Source of the DNA: Prorocentrum cordatum
Lineage: Eukaryota; Sar; Dinophyceae; Prorocentrales; Prorocentraceae
DNA: 53,500 bases
Assembly (NCBI GenBank): GCA_963575745.1
Contig: CAUYUJ010015295.1
Location: 27,501 to 81,000 of the forward strand
Direction: 5' to 3'
The notes beneath the pieces were generated by a model that was not told where the DNA came from, did not search any database, and saw only the letters and a list, made by a program, of their open reading frames with translations. Positions 18,216 to 28,500 of the stretch are shown here, one piece after another. How positions within the stretch are numbered: position 1 is the first letter of the stretch; every line of letters begins with the position of its first letter. Made by a program: the position numbers and the translations under genes.

Positions 18216-18909
18216 TTGCGTTTCCATCAGACTGGATCTGTGATGATCTGTGGGGTTTCTGCAGGTTCGTTCTGGGCCCCGGGGCCAGAAGAGACAGTGC
18301 CCAGCCTAGGCACGGGCTGGCCACGGAAAGGGGGGGAGGGGGCGAGCCGTCCGGGGGGCCCACGTCGAGAGAAGGACAGGGCGTCCGCTGCCTGGGTGGC
18401 CACTGCGCTTGCGTCGGGCAGGTCCCTCCGCGGGAGGCATGCTCCAGAAAAGTGCAAACAAAGGCGAGGTGACGATGGCTCGCGTGTTTGACGCTTTGGG
18501 GATTGTGTGGTGTCCGATGGTTTCCGCCACCAGCCGCCCGTGGGAGGACATGCCCGACCTGAAACCTGCGCCTCCGCGCTCCCCTGCTCACGCAGGTCAC
18601 CCGCGTGTGTGCGAGGGCAGCCGTGCTCGGCGCGGCGGCGTGTGCGGGCCAGGGCGCCGGCCTCTCCCAGGGGGGCGGCACGGGCTCGCGGAGACGACCA
18701 CGCGCTGGTCCGCGCGGCGATGCGTCTTCCCGAGAGCGTGGGCGTGCAGATCAGGGCACCCGTCGGGGTCCCCCGTCCCTGCTCTGCCGCGTAGCGCTCG
18801 CGATGCCCCTGAGGGTCCCCGAGTAGCCTCTGACCCTTCGCAGGGTTCGCCGATGAAGTAGGCGAGCGAAGAGATGGGCCCTCCTCGTCATCTTCCTGGG
18901 GGGTTCCCC

Positions 18910-19002
18910 TCCTCCCCCTCCACATGATGTTCCTCCTGTTGCTGCTCCTCCTTCCTCCCCCTCCACATGATGTTCCCCCTGTTGCTCCTACGTTTCTACG
19001 TT
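18910..19002. repeat. 43-bp tandem duplication
   Basis: CCCCCTCCACATGATGTTCC occurs at about 18914 and 18957, each followed by CTGTTGCT. Confidence 0.75.
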
Positions 19003-19297
19003 TCTCGCTATGCAGCGTCTTGTCGCGCGCCCCGCGGGCGCGGAGCGCTCTGCAGCGGCCCTCCAGGGCCGTGCGGGCACTCAGACAGCGGCCCCGGGAA
19101 CCCGACCCCGAGGAAAGCAGGGAGCCAGGGACCAAATAATCACAGAGAAGGGAGAAGGGGGGCCGGGTTTCAGCAAAACTAAAAAGATGAGGGCCCGTCT
19201 GGGCCCTCAGCGGGCGCCGCGCTCGCCCGTGCCAGCTCAGCCAGCTCGGCGCGCAGCCAGGCCTTCAGCCTCTTTGTGGGCGGTCGGCCTCTTGTGT

Positions 19298-19520
19298 GGC
19301 GGCTGGGCTCCCTTCGGCGCCTCGCGCTGAGCCCAGCCGCCAGATCATCAGATGGATGGCCGCCTTCTCTGCGGCGGCCTCCACCCTTCGGCGCTTAGCG
19401 CTGTGGAGGCCCGCCGAGCCTCTCTTGGACTCCGGCGGCTCTGCAGCAATCTCCTCGCCTGCCACGCGAGGGCGGTGGGGAGACACCCTTCGGCGCCAGG
19501 CGCTGTGTCTCCCTCACCGC
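19298..19520. repeat. Three hairpins with a shared loop and different stems
   Basis: Hairpin 1: arms 19298-19310 and 19329-19341. Hairpin 2: arms ~19372-19384 and 19403-19415. Hairpin 3: arms 19472-19486 and 19505-19520. Every loop is CCTTCGGCGC + 3 variable bases + GCGCT. Hairpin 1 is fully paired over 13 bp; 2 and 3 have one unpaired base each. The arm sequences have nothing in common between hairpins, yet each pairs with its own partner. Confidence 0.85.
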
Positions 19521-19539
19521 GGGGCAGGCTGCCCCTTCT

Positions 19540-19665
19540 GGTCGAGTACTCCATGGCTTGTAATTCTCCATGGTGACTGACGCTGTATACTTCCAGTACT
19601 GCCTGACGTTGCAGAGCTGCTCCATGTAGAGCTTGCGCTTGTAGGGCTCCATGTAGAGCTGCGGT
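19540..19665 (-). other. Possible exon (Tyr/Lys-rich segment)
   Basis: The minus strand reads LYMEPYKRKLYMEQLCNVRQ and then YWKYTASVTMENYKPW, protein-like and not repetitive, ending near the third hairpin. No start, splice site or family could be assigned. It may belong with the segments at 19900-21050 on the same strand. Confidence 0.3.
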
Positions 19666-20340
19666 GCTGCCGTCGTCAGTCATGACCCCCCTGCTTTTGA
19701 GGTGCAGGGGGGTGCTGATCACGGATGTTGTAGATGTCGATGTATGGGGGCTGAGTGCAAGATGTGGAGCGAGTTGGACGGTCGTTGGGGGTCGGTTCGT
19801 TGCTGGTGTTGTGTTGGTTGTGGGCTCCCAAGGCCTCCATGCACCGACTTCAAGTGGGGGTCCTTGCTGTCCCACCTCGTCCCGCTATGGCTAGGGGTCA
19901 CGGTGCCCTCGGTGGGGGCGAACCCCAGGCCTGGTACTTGTTATCGTCGGAGTGGGGTGTCTCGGCTGTCCAGCTTCGCCCTCGGGCGATCGGGTAGCTC
20001 CTCCTTCTCCATGGGAATGGTGGGGGTGGCGAGCTAGGGCGGACCGCGGGGGCGCAGGTAGTGGCCGTCCTACCCCCCCCCTGCCCCTCACCATCCCCGC
20101 TGGCGGGCGCGGGAAGTACTCGTCCTTCCCCCCCAGCCCTTCGAGCCCATCTCGAAGTTTGATCCTCACCAGGACAGCGTTGACTTGGCAGGAGTTGTGT
20201 GGGGTCGTGCTGGGTATGCTGTCGATATCGGTCGGTGGTACGCTTGCGGCCAATGGGCCGCCCGCTGCCAGCCAGCTGGCGCCATCCAAATTGTAGATAT
20301 CCAGTCGCCGCCGGGGTACACAACAAAACGTGGCGACTTG

Positions 20341-20462
20341 TGCCTGGGGTGTTCCCTCGCATTCGGGGCTTCCCCAGGACTTGCATTCTAACCATAGCAA
20401 AACTTGACGACGCTGCCTGAGGTCTTCCCACGCATTCGGGGCTTCCTCAGGACTTAAGCAGC
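20341..20462. repeat. Two copies of a 42-bp hairpin unit with a compensating base change
   Basis: Copy 1: CCTGGGG at 20343-20349 pairs with CCCCAGG at 20372-20378. Copy 2: CCTGAGG at 20416-20422 pairs with CCTCAGG at 20445-20451. Both loops contain CGCATTCGGGGCTT. The period is 73 bp. The stem G:C pair in one copy is A:T in the other. Confidence 0.75.
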
Positions 20463-20544
20463 ACACCGCAATGCCTTGTCCAGGGCGCAAGATAATCATA
20501 GAAATAAATGCCAATGTTAGGAAAGTCGCTAAATCCAGAAAGTG

Positions 20545-20623
20545 CTCGAGGGGGGGGCACGCTCCGTCGCCATTGAGGGATCGTGCCCACCCGTATGGGC
20601 GCTACGGGTCCCCCCCCCTCGAG
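20545..20623. mobile_element. Possible 79-bp TIR element (CTCGAGGGGGGG ends)
   Basis: Ends CTCGAGGGGGGGG and CCCCCCCCTCGAG are perfect inverted repeats of ~14 bp. The flanking duplication is only 2-3 bp (CA or CAC on the minus strand). On the minus strand its removal can join an open frame ending DLDNDCVPH to FLDLATFLTLAF, resembling a membrane segment. This is weaker than the two TSUP elements. Confidence 0.4.
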
Positions 20624-21529
20624 TGTGGCACGCAATCGTTGTCCAGGTCGCAGCCGTGCCAGTAACCCAGTAGCAACGGGGTATTGGGCCATGCAGTAGG
20701 TGCGCTGATGCTGACACGTCTGCTGCCAATCTGAAATACTCTGTATACAATATTGTAATGCCAGCTGCCCTCAAATCTGTAGCAGGCCGGTGGTCTGCGC
20801 CAAACTGCAGACCAATGTTCCCTTCAGGGGCTGAAGTATATAATACTGAACGCTTGACTCGACTAACTGCACCAAATAATGTAGTGCCGCTGCAGTGCCA
20901 GCTGCTAGCGCCGATGGTTGCCCCATGCCATGTGACAGTCATGGCCGAGCTGCTCTGGCTCAATGTAGTAATCCAAGGGGGCGTAGAACCTGTGGTAGCA
21001 TTCATCCGTTTCGGCCCACATTGTTGAGTTTTTTCTTTCCTTGAGGACATCCTTCAAACGAATTATGGAAAAATTGCTTTTCAATTGGTTTTGAATTGAT
21101 CGCGGATTTCTGAAAAATTGCGTCAGGAGCTGGTTCTTGACAAGCCAACACCTTAGCGACACATGCGCAGAAACAAAAGGAAGGACTGCTGTGCGCGCAT
21201 GGTGGCACGTGCTGGCATTGTTGGACATAGGCTGGAACAATCATTCGCCAACTCGTGGCAAGGAAATTCATGAGCCTTGTGATGCAAGCCGCTGTGAAGT
21301 AGAGGAAAAATCATGGATTGAGGTTTGGCGGGGGGAGCGGGGGAGTCAGGGAAACGGATGGCAGAGGCAAGACATGAGAAAGAATGGCGGAGGGAGAAAT
21401 GAGGGATAACGGGGGGGGGGTCAGAAGAGGGAGGGGAAGCTGGAAATTATCAGAGAGGGAGGGACGTGACATCGATTATCCTGGCAGCTCTATCAAGACT
21501 GCCCAACCTAAGCTGGCCACCAAAAGGGC

Positions 21530-21660
21530 TCTTCCTAGACGACTCCTCCTAGACTGCTCCCCCTAGACAGCTCCACCAAGACAGCTCGGCCCTAGACTGC
21601 CCGCCGAGACGCCCCCCCAAGATGACTGCCCACCGAGACGCCCCCCCAGACGTCCTATCC
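21530..21660. repeat. CCTAGACNGCTCC degenerate repeat
   Basis: About ten 12-15 bp units (CTAGACGACTCCTC, CTAGACAGCTCCAC, GAGACGCCCCCC). A related tract is at 36880-36990. Bases 21050-21530 and 21660-21980 hold nothing recognised. Confidence 0.6.
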
Positions 21661-21984
21661 CAATCTTCATGTTGACCTCAAGCCGTCTCTTTCCTAAACG
21701 GCACAAGTATTTCGAAACATTGCGACAGGTTGGCCAGTTTCGCCTGAGATACCCTCGCAATCCTGAGCTCACAAACGCTATGTAGCATACGGCGCATGCC
21801 ATTGGATACAATATTGTTTTCTTGTTATGTTGTCTGAAGGGCGGGTGCTGCCTGCAGTCGTTCAGTGGCAGCCTCGCGCCTCGGGTGAACTCACCACCCG
21901 AGCAAAGACAGTGGTAGTGCAACCTCGTCAAACATGCGTGTGTGTGTTATTGCTCATGGTATGTGTCTGGATGCTGTCATGCCA

Positions 21985-22160
21985 TACTGTGGGTGCTCAT
22001 GCACCACTTCTGTTGCACAAACCACTGAGCCAGCAACAACTGAATAGCACTGGTCTCGCCAGCCATGCCAGCAGCAAATGAATAAAACTGCGAGCAGCGA
22101 TAATTGAATAAAACTGGCCACCGAACCAGCAACAACTGAATAGAGCTGGCCGGCCGCCTG
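21985..22160. repeat. CAGCAACAACTGAATA repeat downstream of the minus-strand gene
   Basis: Four degenerate units (AGCAACAACTGAATAGCAC, AGCAAATGAATAAAACTG, TAATTGAATAAAACTGGCC, AGCAACAACTGAATAGAGC), lying in the 3' flank of the gene that ends at 22162. Confidence 0.6.
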
Positions 22161-22161
22161 C

Positions 22162-23421
22162 TTAAAGAGGGAGCAACTTGATGGCGTGCTCCGCGCACTT
22201 CTTCACCGACGCGTGCACGTGCTCCCAGCTGCTCGGCTTGGACTTCTCAGCGGCATTCTTCTCGAGCCTCACCTTGGACTGCAACGTGTTGCGATTGTCT
22301 TTGAACTTCGCGAAGATGGCCATCATCGTTGCCTCGCGCGAGGTCGTGACCGCCTTGGCGATCCTCGCCGCCTGCTCGACCTCCCACTGCGTGAGAGGCT
22401 TCACGTCCAGCCCCTCCCTCTCGAGCTGGGCGTCCCCGAACGCTTTCTGGAACTTAGAGACCGCAGCCTTGAACCTGATGGGGTCCAAGCACAAGATCGT
22501 TCTGGCAGCATGCTTGGAAATCACGTCGTAGTCCGCCGAGGCACTGATGACATCATGCCAATTGCTCCCGTCGAACGTGCCCTGGTAGCAATCTTTGAGG
22601 CTGCCGCTGGCGGTATCATCAGGGTCCATCGGCATCGTCCAGATCTTGTCGACCTCTGCCCTCGCGGCCTCGTACCTCGCCTTGGAGTCGCAATCGATGA
22701 GCTCGTCGATCGCAGCATGGAACGTAGGCATGGATACGCTGTCAATGTATTTGTCGTCTGCCTGCCTGGACTGTGCAAGGACCGATTTCTTGGCACCGAA
22801 CAGCCCCCTGAGAAGAACACCAGATTTATCAGAAGCAACCCTGGACGCCGCATCATTGCCAAGAGACTTGTAGTGAAGAAGGGCGGTCCTGGCGTCAACT
22901 GCAGTGGTCATCAGCCTGTGCATTGTAATCCACTCCTGCCTCGGCGGCGTCGAAGGGTGAAGGAGCTCCATGACTTTCCCCACGACGGGCAACATCTCCG
23001 ACGCCTTTTGTCCAGCCATGCCAGCCTCATCACTCGTGATATGCTCGAGCAGCTTCTGGAGCAACTCTTCTGCAGCGGTGGTCACGTCAGCAGGGAAGGG
23101 CGACTCGAGGTCCGCGACCCTCAGGATCTCGGTGAGGTGGTCCATGAAGGTGGCCTTCTTGGCCTGGTCGAAGAAGTCTGTGACACTGATCTCAGTGAGA
23201 CGGCCAGCGAACCCGATCTTCGATAGTTCGATCGACATGTGCCTCGACAGGTCCTTGCATGCTTCTGATGCCGCGGCGCATCTGGGCGGCATGCATGCAA
23301 GGTTGCCAGAGGAAGCATACTCCAAGAAAGTCGAGATCTGCTTTAGCTCGTCGATTGTCGACGTCAGCTTGGGAGCATCGTAGGTGACACTCGACTTCCA
23401 CAGGGTCTCGATCGCAAGAGC
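22162..23421 (-). CDS. Unrecognised protein, last exon (about 420 codons)
   Basis: Minus-strand reading from an acceptor CGTAAG|GCTCTTGCG at 23421/23422 to the TAA at 22162. The product is helical and charged with no repeats (ALAIETLWKSS at the start, CAEHAIKLLPL at the end), has no signal peptide or membrane segment, and its codon use and lack of low-complexity sequence support real coding. It follows the exon at ~24110-24321 on the same strand. An ATG 21 bases upstream of the acceptor (at 23445) could allow a separate start, but the acceptor and phase match favour an exon. No family was recognised. Confidence 0.6.
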   Translation of the reverse strand, partial: ALAIETLWKSSVTYDAPKLTSTIDELKQISTFLEYASSGNLACMPPRCAAASEACKDLSRHMSIELSKIGFAGRLTEISVTDFFDQAKKATFMDHLTEILRVADLESPFPADVTTAAEELLQKLLEHITSDEAGMAGQKASEMLPVVGKVMELLHPSTPPRQEWITMHRLMTTAVDARTALLHYKSLGNDAASRVASDKSGVLLRGLFGAKKSVLAQSRQADDKYIDSVSMPTFHAAIDELIDCDSKARYEAARAEVDKIWTMPMDPDDTASGSLKDCYQGTFDGSNWHDVISASADYDVISKHAARTILCLDPIRFKAAVSKFQKAFGDAQLEREGLDVKPLTQWEVEQAARIAKAVTTSREATMMAIFAKFKDNRNTLQSKVRLEKNAAEKSKPSSWEHVHASVKKCAEHAIKLLPL

Positions 23422-24109
23422 CTTACGGGAGCCGAAGCAACCCAAGGGCTTGCCACCGACACCCGGTTACGAATCACCAGTGGGTGGGGGGGGGCTTGAA
23501 AACACATAGTGCCACACAAAGGTCAGCCGTAAGCTTTGCAATCTGGCGCATGCGAAGCGCATGAAGGCAACCCCGAACTATATGACGTTTTACACTTTTC
23601 ATAATCGGTCTCGGGACCACCATCTACCTGAATGGGGGCGGCTGCCAACATACGTGTCAGACCACAATGCCTCGGAACGCATGGGAAACACCACCGAGAT
23701 CATAACGCCCAAGACACACATCGGCCATGAACTCGACCAAAATTCTCTGATTACCTGGGCACTAGGTGTAGGACAAGTCGGTTAGCAAGGACAAGGGCAC
23801 CCAAAGAACCAAAGAACACGCGCAACAGAACGTATACAACGTATTTAGTTACGTGTTCTCCATTGGCCTAGGGCAGACACCAGAGTAAAACCTCAATCGT
23901 TTGGAAGGCCCTGCAACACCACAACCAGAACTTGTCTTATTGAGATCCGTTGCTGTGGGTCAACAAAACCGACCCGCTCAAAAACACGAAGTACGGGTGA
24001 GATGATCAGTGACGGACCTTCCTAAAACAACCTAAGTGCCCCTATGCCCCGACGTGCCACCAGACACTGACATTCTCTAGTTGGACCCCAGTCGTGCCAA
24101 CAGTCCTGG

Positions 24110-24321
24110 TCAGCGACGCGCCCGCAGAACGTTGCCAGCTTCTCGTCCAGGACGCGCATCGACTTATCCCTCGACCCAGCCCTCAAAGTAGTTAGATTCT
24201 TCACCGTGTCTGTCATTGACGCCCGAGTGGCCGTGACCTGCTCATCCGTTGCATCACCAGATAGAGATGACAAGATCTGCACTGCCATGTTGATCTTCTC
24301 GACGTTGACTGCGTGGGTCAC
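24110..24321 (-). CDS. Unrecognised protein, internal exon
   Basis: Starts after an acceptor GCGAAAG|GTGACC at 24321 and reads VTHAVNVEKINMAVQILSSL onward to about 24110. The 3' edge is uncertain: a GT (CGC|GTCGCT) or a GA donor (CAG|GACTGT) would keep phase 0 with the next exon. Its 5' phase matches the donor at 24596 exactly. The gap 23422-24110 is then an intron of ~0.7 kb with no other feature. Confidence 0.5.
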
Positions 24322-24595
24322 CTTTCGCACAACCCCCGTGCGAAGCTAATCGGCATAGATCCTACGATGGAACGGGGTGGTCGAGGAGAGGACGACGATG
24401 GTGAGGAGGTGGGGCGGCAACTGAGGATGAGGATCCTGGAGAAGAGGAGGCAGAACATAACCAGGAGGGAGTGCGAGGAGGAGAAGGCCAAGGAGACGTA
24501 GGAGGAACGTGGAGGAGAAGGAGAACAAAGGCGAGAAGGATGGAGTATGGGAGCAGATAACTCTAAAGACTAGCTTCCCTTGGATGGCGTATGAC

Positions 24596-26071
24596 CTTAG
24601 TCCTCCTGATGGACAGGAGCGGCGCCTTGAAGGAGCTGCACTCGCCCATCAACTCGAACGTGTTGTAGAGGATGCCCTTCCAGCCGCTGTCATCCAAAGC
24701 CGTCGCCGATGAGAGACTCTCAAAGTCGGAGAGGTTGGCGACATTCAGCGGGTTCTGAACGTACAGCGCCGCGCGCATGCACTCGATGACCTTGTTGATC
24801 GATGCTTGGATCACCTCGGGGGCGTCATGAGGCGTGTTCTCGATCAAGAAAGCGTCCACATCTGTCGCCAGCTTCTCGCACGCATCGTGGGACAGCGATG
24901 TGCCCCAAGCATTGAAGAGAGGCTTCACAAAGTAACTGAAGGTGGCGCTCTCGAACCGAATGCACATGCTGGCCTCAGTTCCAGGGACGAGGCGGGCTGA
25001 CGGAGATCTCCAGTCGTACCCCTCGCTGGCGTCGGCTGCAGCATGCTCGCTGCCGTCGTCCGCCGCGGCGCCCACAGGCATCACCACATTGAAAAAGTCA
25101 GGGATTTTAGTATGACCATCCTCTTCGAGTAACTTCTTGCCAATCTCGGAAGCCTTCCTGTTGTTGATTTCAATTGCCAAGCTCACTGGCATGACCATGC
25201 CCGCAGCAGACAGGCTCTCGAGCTTCGTGCGAAACTCTGCGTCACTCATCGAGAACATGTGCTCAGGCTTGCTGAGGTCCTCTGCGTCCTGAGCCAAGTT
25301 CAACTTGTCTGTGATGATCTTGGCGGCCTCGCTCTCCTGCGAATTGGCCGACATCGTAAACTGGTCCCTCTTCGACTTCATCCTGGCACGGCGGTGGCCC
25401 AGCATGGACACTCCCGATGCAATGGTGGTGAGGTTGATGGCCTTGGGTTTCTCGGACAGCACCTGGTCGAAATTCTCGCCGAGCCTGATGGCCAAGTTGG
25501 CTGCAGTGGACGCCATGCTCACAGCAGTCTCATTCTCATCCGCCACATAATCGTCGAAGGCGCATGGGACGCACGTGTGTACAAAGGCCCAGTCCTTGGC
25601 ATTCAACTTTGCCCAATATCCAATATCTTGCCGTTGTGCGGGGACGTCGTGACCGTCCTCCACCTGCGCGGCCTCCTTGCCATCGCCGCCCTCGTCTAAG
25701 CCGTCATCCTCCGCGCCGTCGTCGTCGCCCTTCTTGTCTGGGAACGTCACCGTGCAATCCTCAGCCGTGAGAGTGGCAAGGCGAGCGCGCTTGTACGCAG
25801 GATCCTCCAAACCAGATGCTTTTATCATATCTGCGAAAACACTCTTCGCTTGCTTGGCATACAACTGCGTTTGGGCCAAAACCTTGTACTCCGACTCTGA
25901 CGTCAACCTCTCGATGCCGTATTCGATCGCGATGCCGATGTTCGCCTCGCGGAGCTCCTTGCTGTCCGCCATCACAACGACCTGCATTTTGGACGTCGGG
26001 TCGTCGGGGTTGTCGACCAAACTCAGCTTCCACCCCTTGACCTCGTGCGACTCCTTGAAGAAGTCCTCCCT
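24596..26071 (-). CDS. Unrecognised protein, large upstream exon (about 490 codons)
   Basis: Runs from an acceptor TTCCAG|AGGGAGGAC at ~26071 to a donor ACTAAG|GTCATACG at 24596, phase 0 on both sides. The product contains an acidic low-complexity stretch (KKGDDDGAEDDGLDEGG, about residues 120-140) and long helical regions otherwise; no signal peptide, membrane segment or catalytic motif was seen. Together with the two downstream exons it encodes ~980 residues. The first exon(s) must lie above 26071, where only repeats were found, so the start is unknown. The 24322-24595 intron is GGA-rich. Function not inferred. Confidence 0.6.
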
Positions 26072-26329
26072 CTGGAAGGAAACACGAACCATAACGCAAC
26101 GCAGGCTGGCTGACACAAACTTAAAATTCCAGAAGAATTGGCATTGTCTTGAACACGGTTGGGCAATCTAGCTTGGCCAAAGAGAGGAAACCACACAACC
26201 CCGCTAGAGATGATCCAGGCTGGCGGCTGGCAAACATAGGCCCATCAATGATAGAACCTTGAAAACATGGCCATTGTCCATATAACTCGCGTATCAACAA
26301 GTGCGAATGCGATCCGACCAGCGGCCATC

Positions 26330-26505
26330 ATACCCCCTTTAGCGTTTTGTTCCCAGCCATCCTGTGGTGTTGGGTCGTCGTTTTGAAGAGACTTTCCCCC
26401 GCGTCTCCTCTTCCTTCTTCTCCTCCTTCTCCCTCCTCCCTCCTCCCTCCTCCCATCGACGACATCACCACCATCATCAGCATTGCCCCACACGTTTCGT
26501 AGCCC
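26330..26505. repeat. Left inverted flank of the 90-bp satellite
   Basis: Matches the reverse complement of ~27760-27955 (shared in order: CCATCCTGTGGTGTTGGGTC, TCGTTTTGAAGAG, CCCCCGCGTCTC, CCTCCTCCCATCGACG, ATCACCACCATC). The second satellite array at 48.3 kb lacks this left flank. Bases 26100-26330 hold nothing recognised. Confidence 0.75.
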
Positions 26506-27760
26506 CATAGGGAGCTCCACCGAAGGCTCCAGCGGCAGCGTTGGCATGCGGAACAGCCGCCCATTTCGGCACACCCCTCACACGTTTCGTGGCCCCATAT
26601 GGAGCTCCACCGAAGGCCCCAGTGGCAGCGCTGACATGCGGGGCCGCCGCCCATTTCGGCACACCCCTCGCACGTTGCGTGGCCCCATAGGGGGCTCCAC
26701 CGAAGGCTCTAGTGGCAGCGTTGACATGCGGGACCGCAGCCCATTTCGGCACACCCCTCCTGCGTTCCGTAGCCCCATAGGGAGCTCCACCGAAGGATCC
26801 AGTGGCAGCGTTGACACGCGGGACCGCCGCCCATTTCGGCACAACCCTCACACGCTTCGTGGCCCCATGGGGAGCCCCACCGAAGGCGCCAGTGGCAGCA
26901 CTGACATGCGGGACCGCCGCACATTTCGGCACACCCCTCACACGTTTCGCGGCCCCATAGGGGGATCTACCGAAGGCTCCAGTGGCAGCGCTGACATGCG
27001 GGGCCGCCGCTCATTTCAGCACACACACCTCACACGCTTCGCGGCCCCATAGGGGGCTCCACCGAAGGTTCCAGTGGCAGCGCTGACATGCGGGACCGCT
27101 GCCCATTTCGGCACACCCCTCACACGTTGCGTGGCTCCATAGGGAGCTCCACCGAAGGCCCCAGTGGCAGCGTTGACATGCGGGTCAGCCGCACATTTCG
27201 GCACACCCCTCGCACGTTGCGTGGCCCCATAGGGAGCCCCACCGAAGGCTGCGATGGCAGCGTTGACATGCGGGCCGCCGCCCATTTCGGCACACCCCTC
27301 ACACGTTTCGTGGCCTCATAAGGAGTTCCACCCAAGGATCCAGTGGCAGCGTTGGCACATGCGGGACCGCCGCCCATATCGGCACACCCCTCACACGTTG
27401 CGTGGCCCCATAGGGAGCTCCACCGAAGGCCCCAGTGGCAGCGCTGACATGCGGGACCGCCGCCCATTTCGACACACCCCTCGCACGTTGCGTGGCCCCA
27501 TAGGGAGCCCCACCGAAGGCCCCAGTGGCAGCGTTGACATGCGGGACCGCCGCCCATTTCGGCACGCCCCTCACGCGTCTCGTAGCTCATAGTGAACTCC
27601 ACCGAAGGCCCCAGTGGCAGCGTTGACATGCGGGACCGCCGCCCATTTCGGCACACCCTTCACACGCTCCGTGGCCCCATAGGGAGCTCAATCGAAGGCT
27701 CCAGTGGCAGCGCGGGCATGCGGGACCGCCACCCATGTCGGCATTTCGCTCACGCGTTCC
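26491..27760. repeat. 90-bp satellite array 1 (about 14 monomers)
   Basis: Monomers start at 26491, 26581, 26671 and so on, with consensus CACGTTTCGTGGCCCCATAG, GGAGCTCCACCGAAGGCCCC, AGTGGCAGCGTTGACATGCG, GGACCGCCGCCCATTTCGGC, ACACCCCTCA. Length 90 bp equals 30 codons and stops are rare, so many frames on both strands stay open; those ORFs are not counted as genes. Divergence between monomers is ~5-15% and scattered. Confidence 0.92.
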
Positions 27761-28500
27761 GTGGCTATGGGGCTACGGAACGTGCGAGGGGTGACGTTGA
27801 CGATGGTGGTGATACCGTCGATGGGAGGAGGGGGAGGGAGGAGGGAGAAGCAGGATAAGAATGAGGAGGAGACCGAGACGCGGGGGGAACGGCTCTTCAA
27901 AACGAGGACCCAACACCACAGGATGGTTCGGATCCACCCAGAACGGTGGTGGTGGTAGGGGAGGAGCAACGAGCAATCTTGCAACGCGCTGTATTTCAAG
28001 AAAGAACCCAATACCACAGGACGGTTGGAAAACGTTGCCATGTCGCTACCGTTGGGCCCCCCAGTGCGTCTCGAGGGGGAAGAAAGGGGGCTGCGGTTCG
28101 AAAGCAGCTTAGTGTGCTATCTTGGAATAGGCGCAAACCAACTCTTTAGCACGACAGTGATGCCCATGCGTGGGCCACCTAACCGAATATGGATTCTCAC
28201 CATGCCCATGCTATTGTGACACGTTGTGTTGACGCGCATGTCCAAATCATAGCACGTGCTCTCGATTCGGCGACGCACTGCCTTTTGTTCCCAAACGTGG
28301 TCTTGCATCAGAAATGCACCATGCGACATTGCAAAGAACGAATTCGAAACCCACGGCGTGCAAAAAAATGCGCCTGCGAGGTCAAGCGCATGGCCACAAG
28401 GGACGGTTGTGGCGCAGCTCCCACATGCAACTATTGCTTCCCAACGGCTGCGTTCGCATGCGCCCCCTTGCCCGATGTTGGCGCGCCCCTCACGCGTTTC
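27760..28500. repeat. Spacer of the duplicated unit, copy 1
   Basis: ~740 bp following the satellite, about 85% identical to 50100-50870. It contains GACCCAACACCACAGG, CAAGAAAGAACCCAATACCA, TGGGCCACCTAACCGA and TTGTGACACGTTGTGTTGAC. No gene is seen; differences include indels that are not multiples of three. Confidence 0.85.

Larger units (their letters stand above)
19900..21050 (-). other. Possible broken or multi-exon coding region, unrecognised
   Basis: Base composition is less extreme than next door. Minus-strand stretches look protein-like: ECYHRFYAPLDYYIEPEQL near 20930-21020, a continuous 173-codon frame at 20529-21050 rich in Ser/Thr, and RLDIYNLDGASWL near 20290. They lie in different frames and overlap, so they cannot all be real, and no splice model was found. 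The region also holds the 20545 element and the 20341 hairpins. Confidence 0.25.

Noticed and set aside
26491-27760. CRISPR array
   Set aside because: Monomers are contiguous 90-bp tandem copies with no unique spacers, and the DNA is eukaryotic in style.
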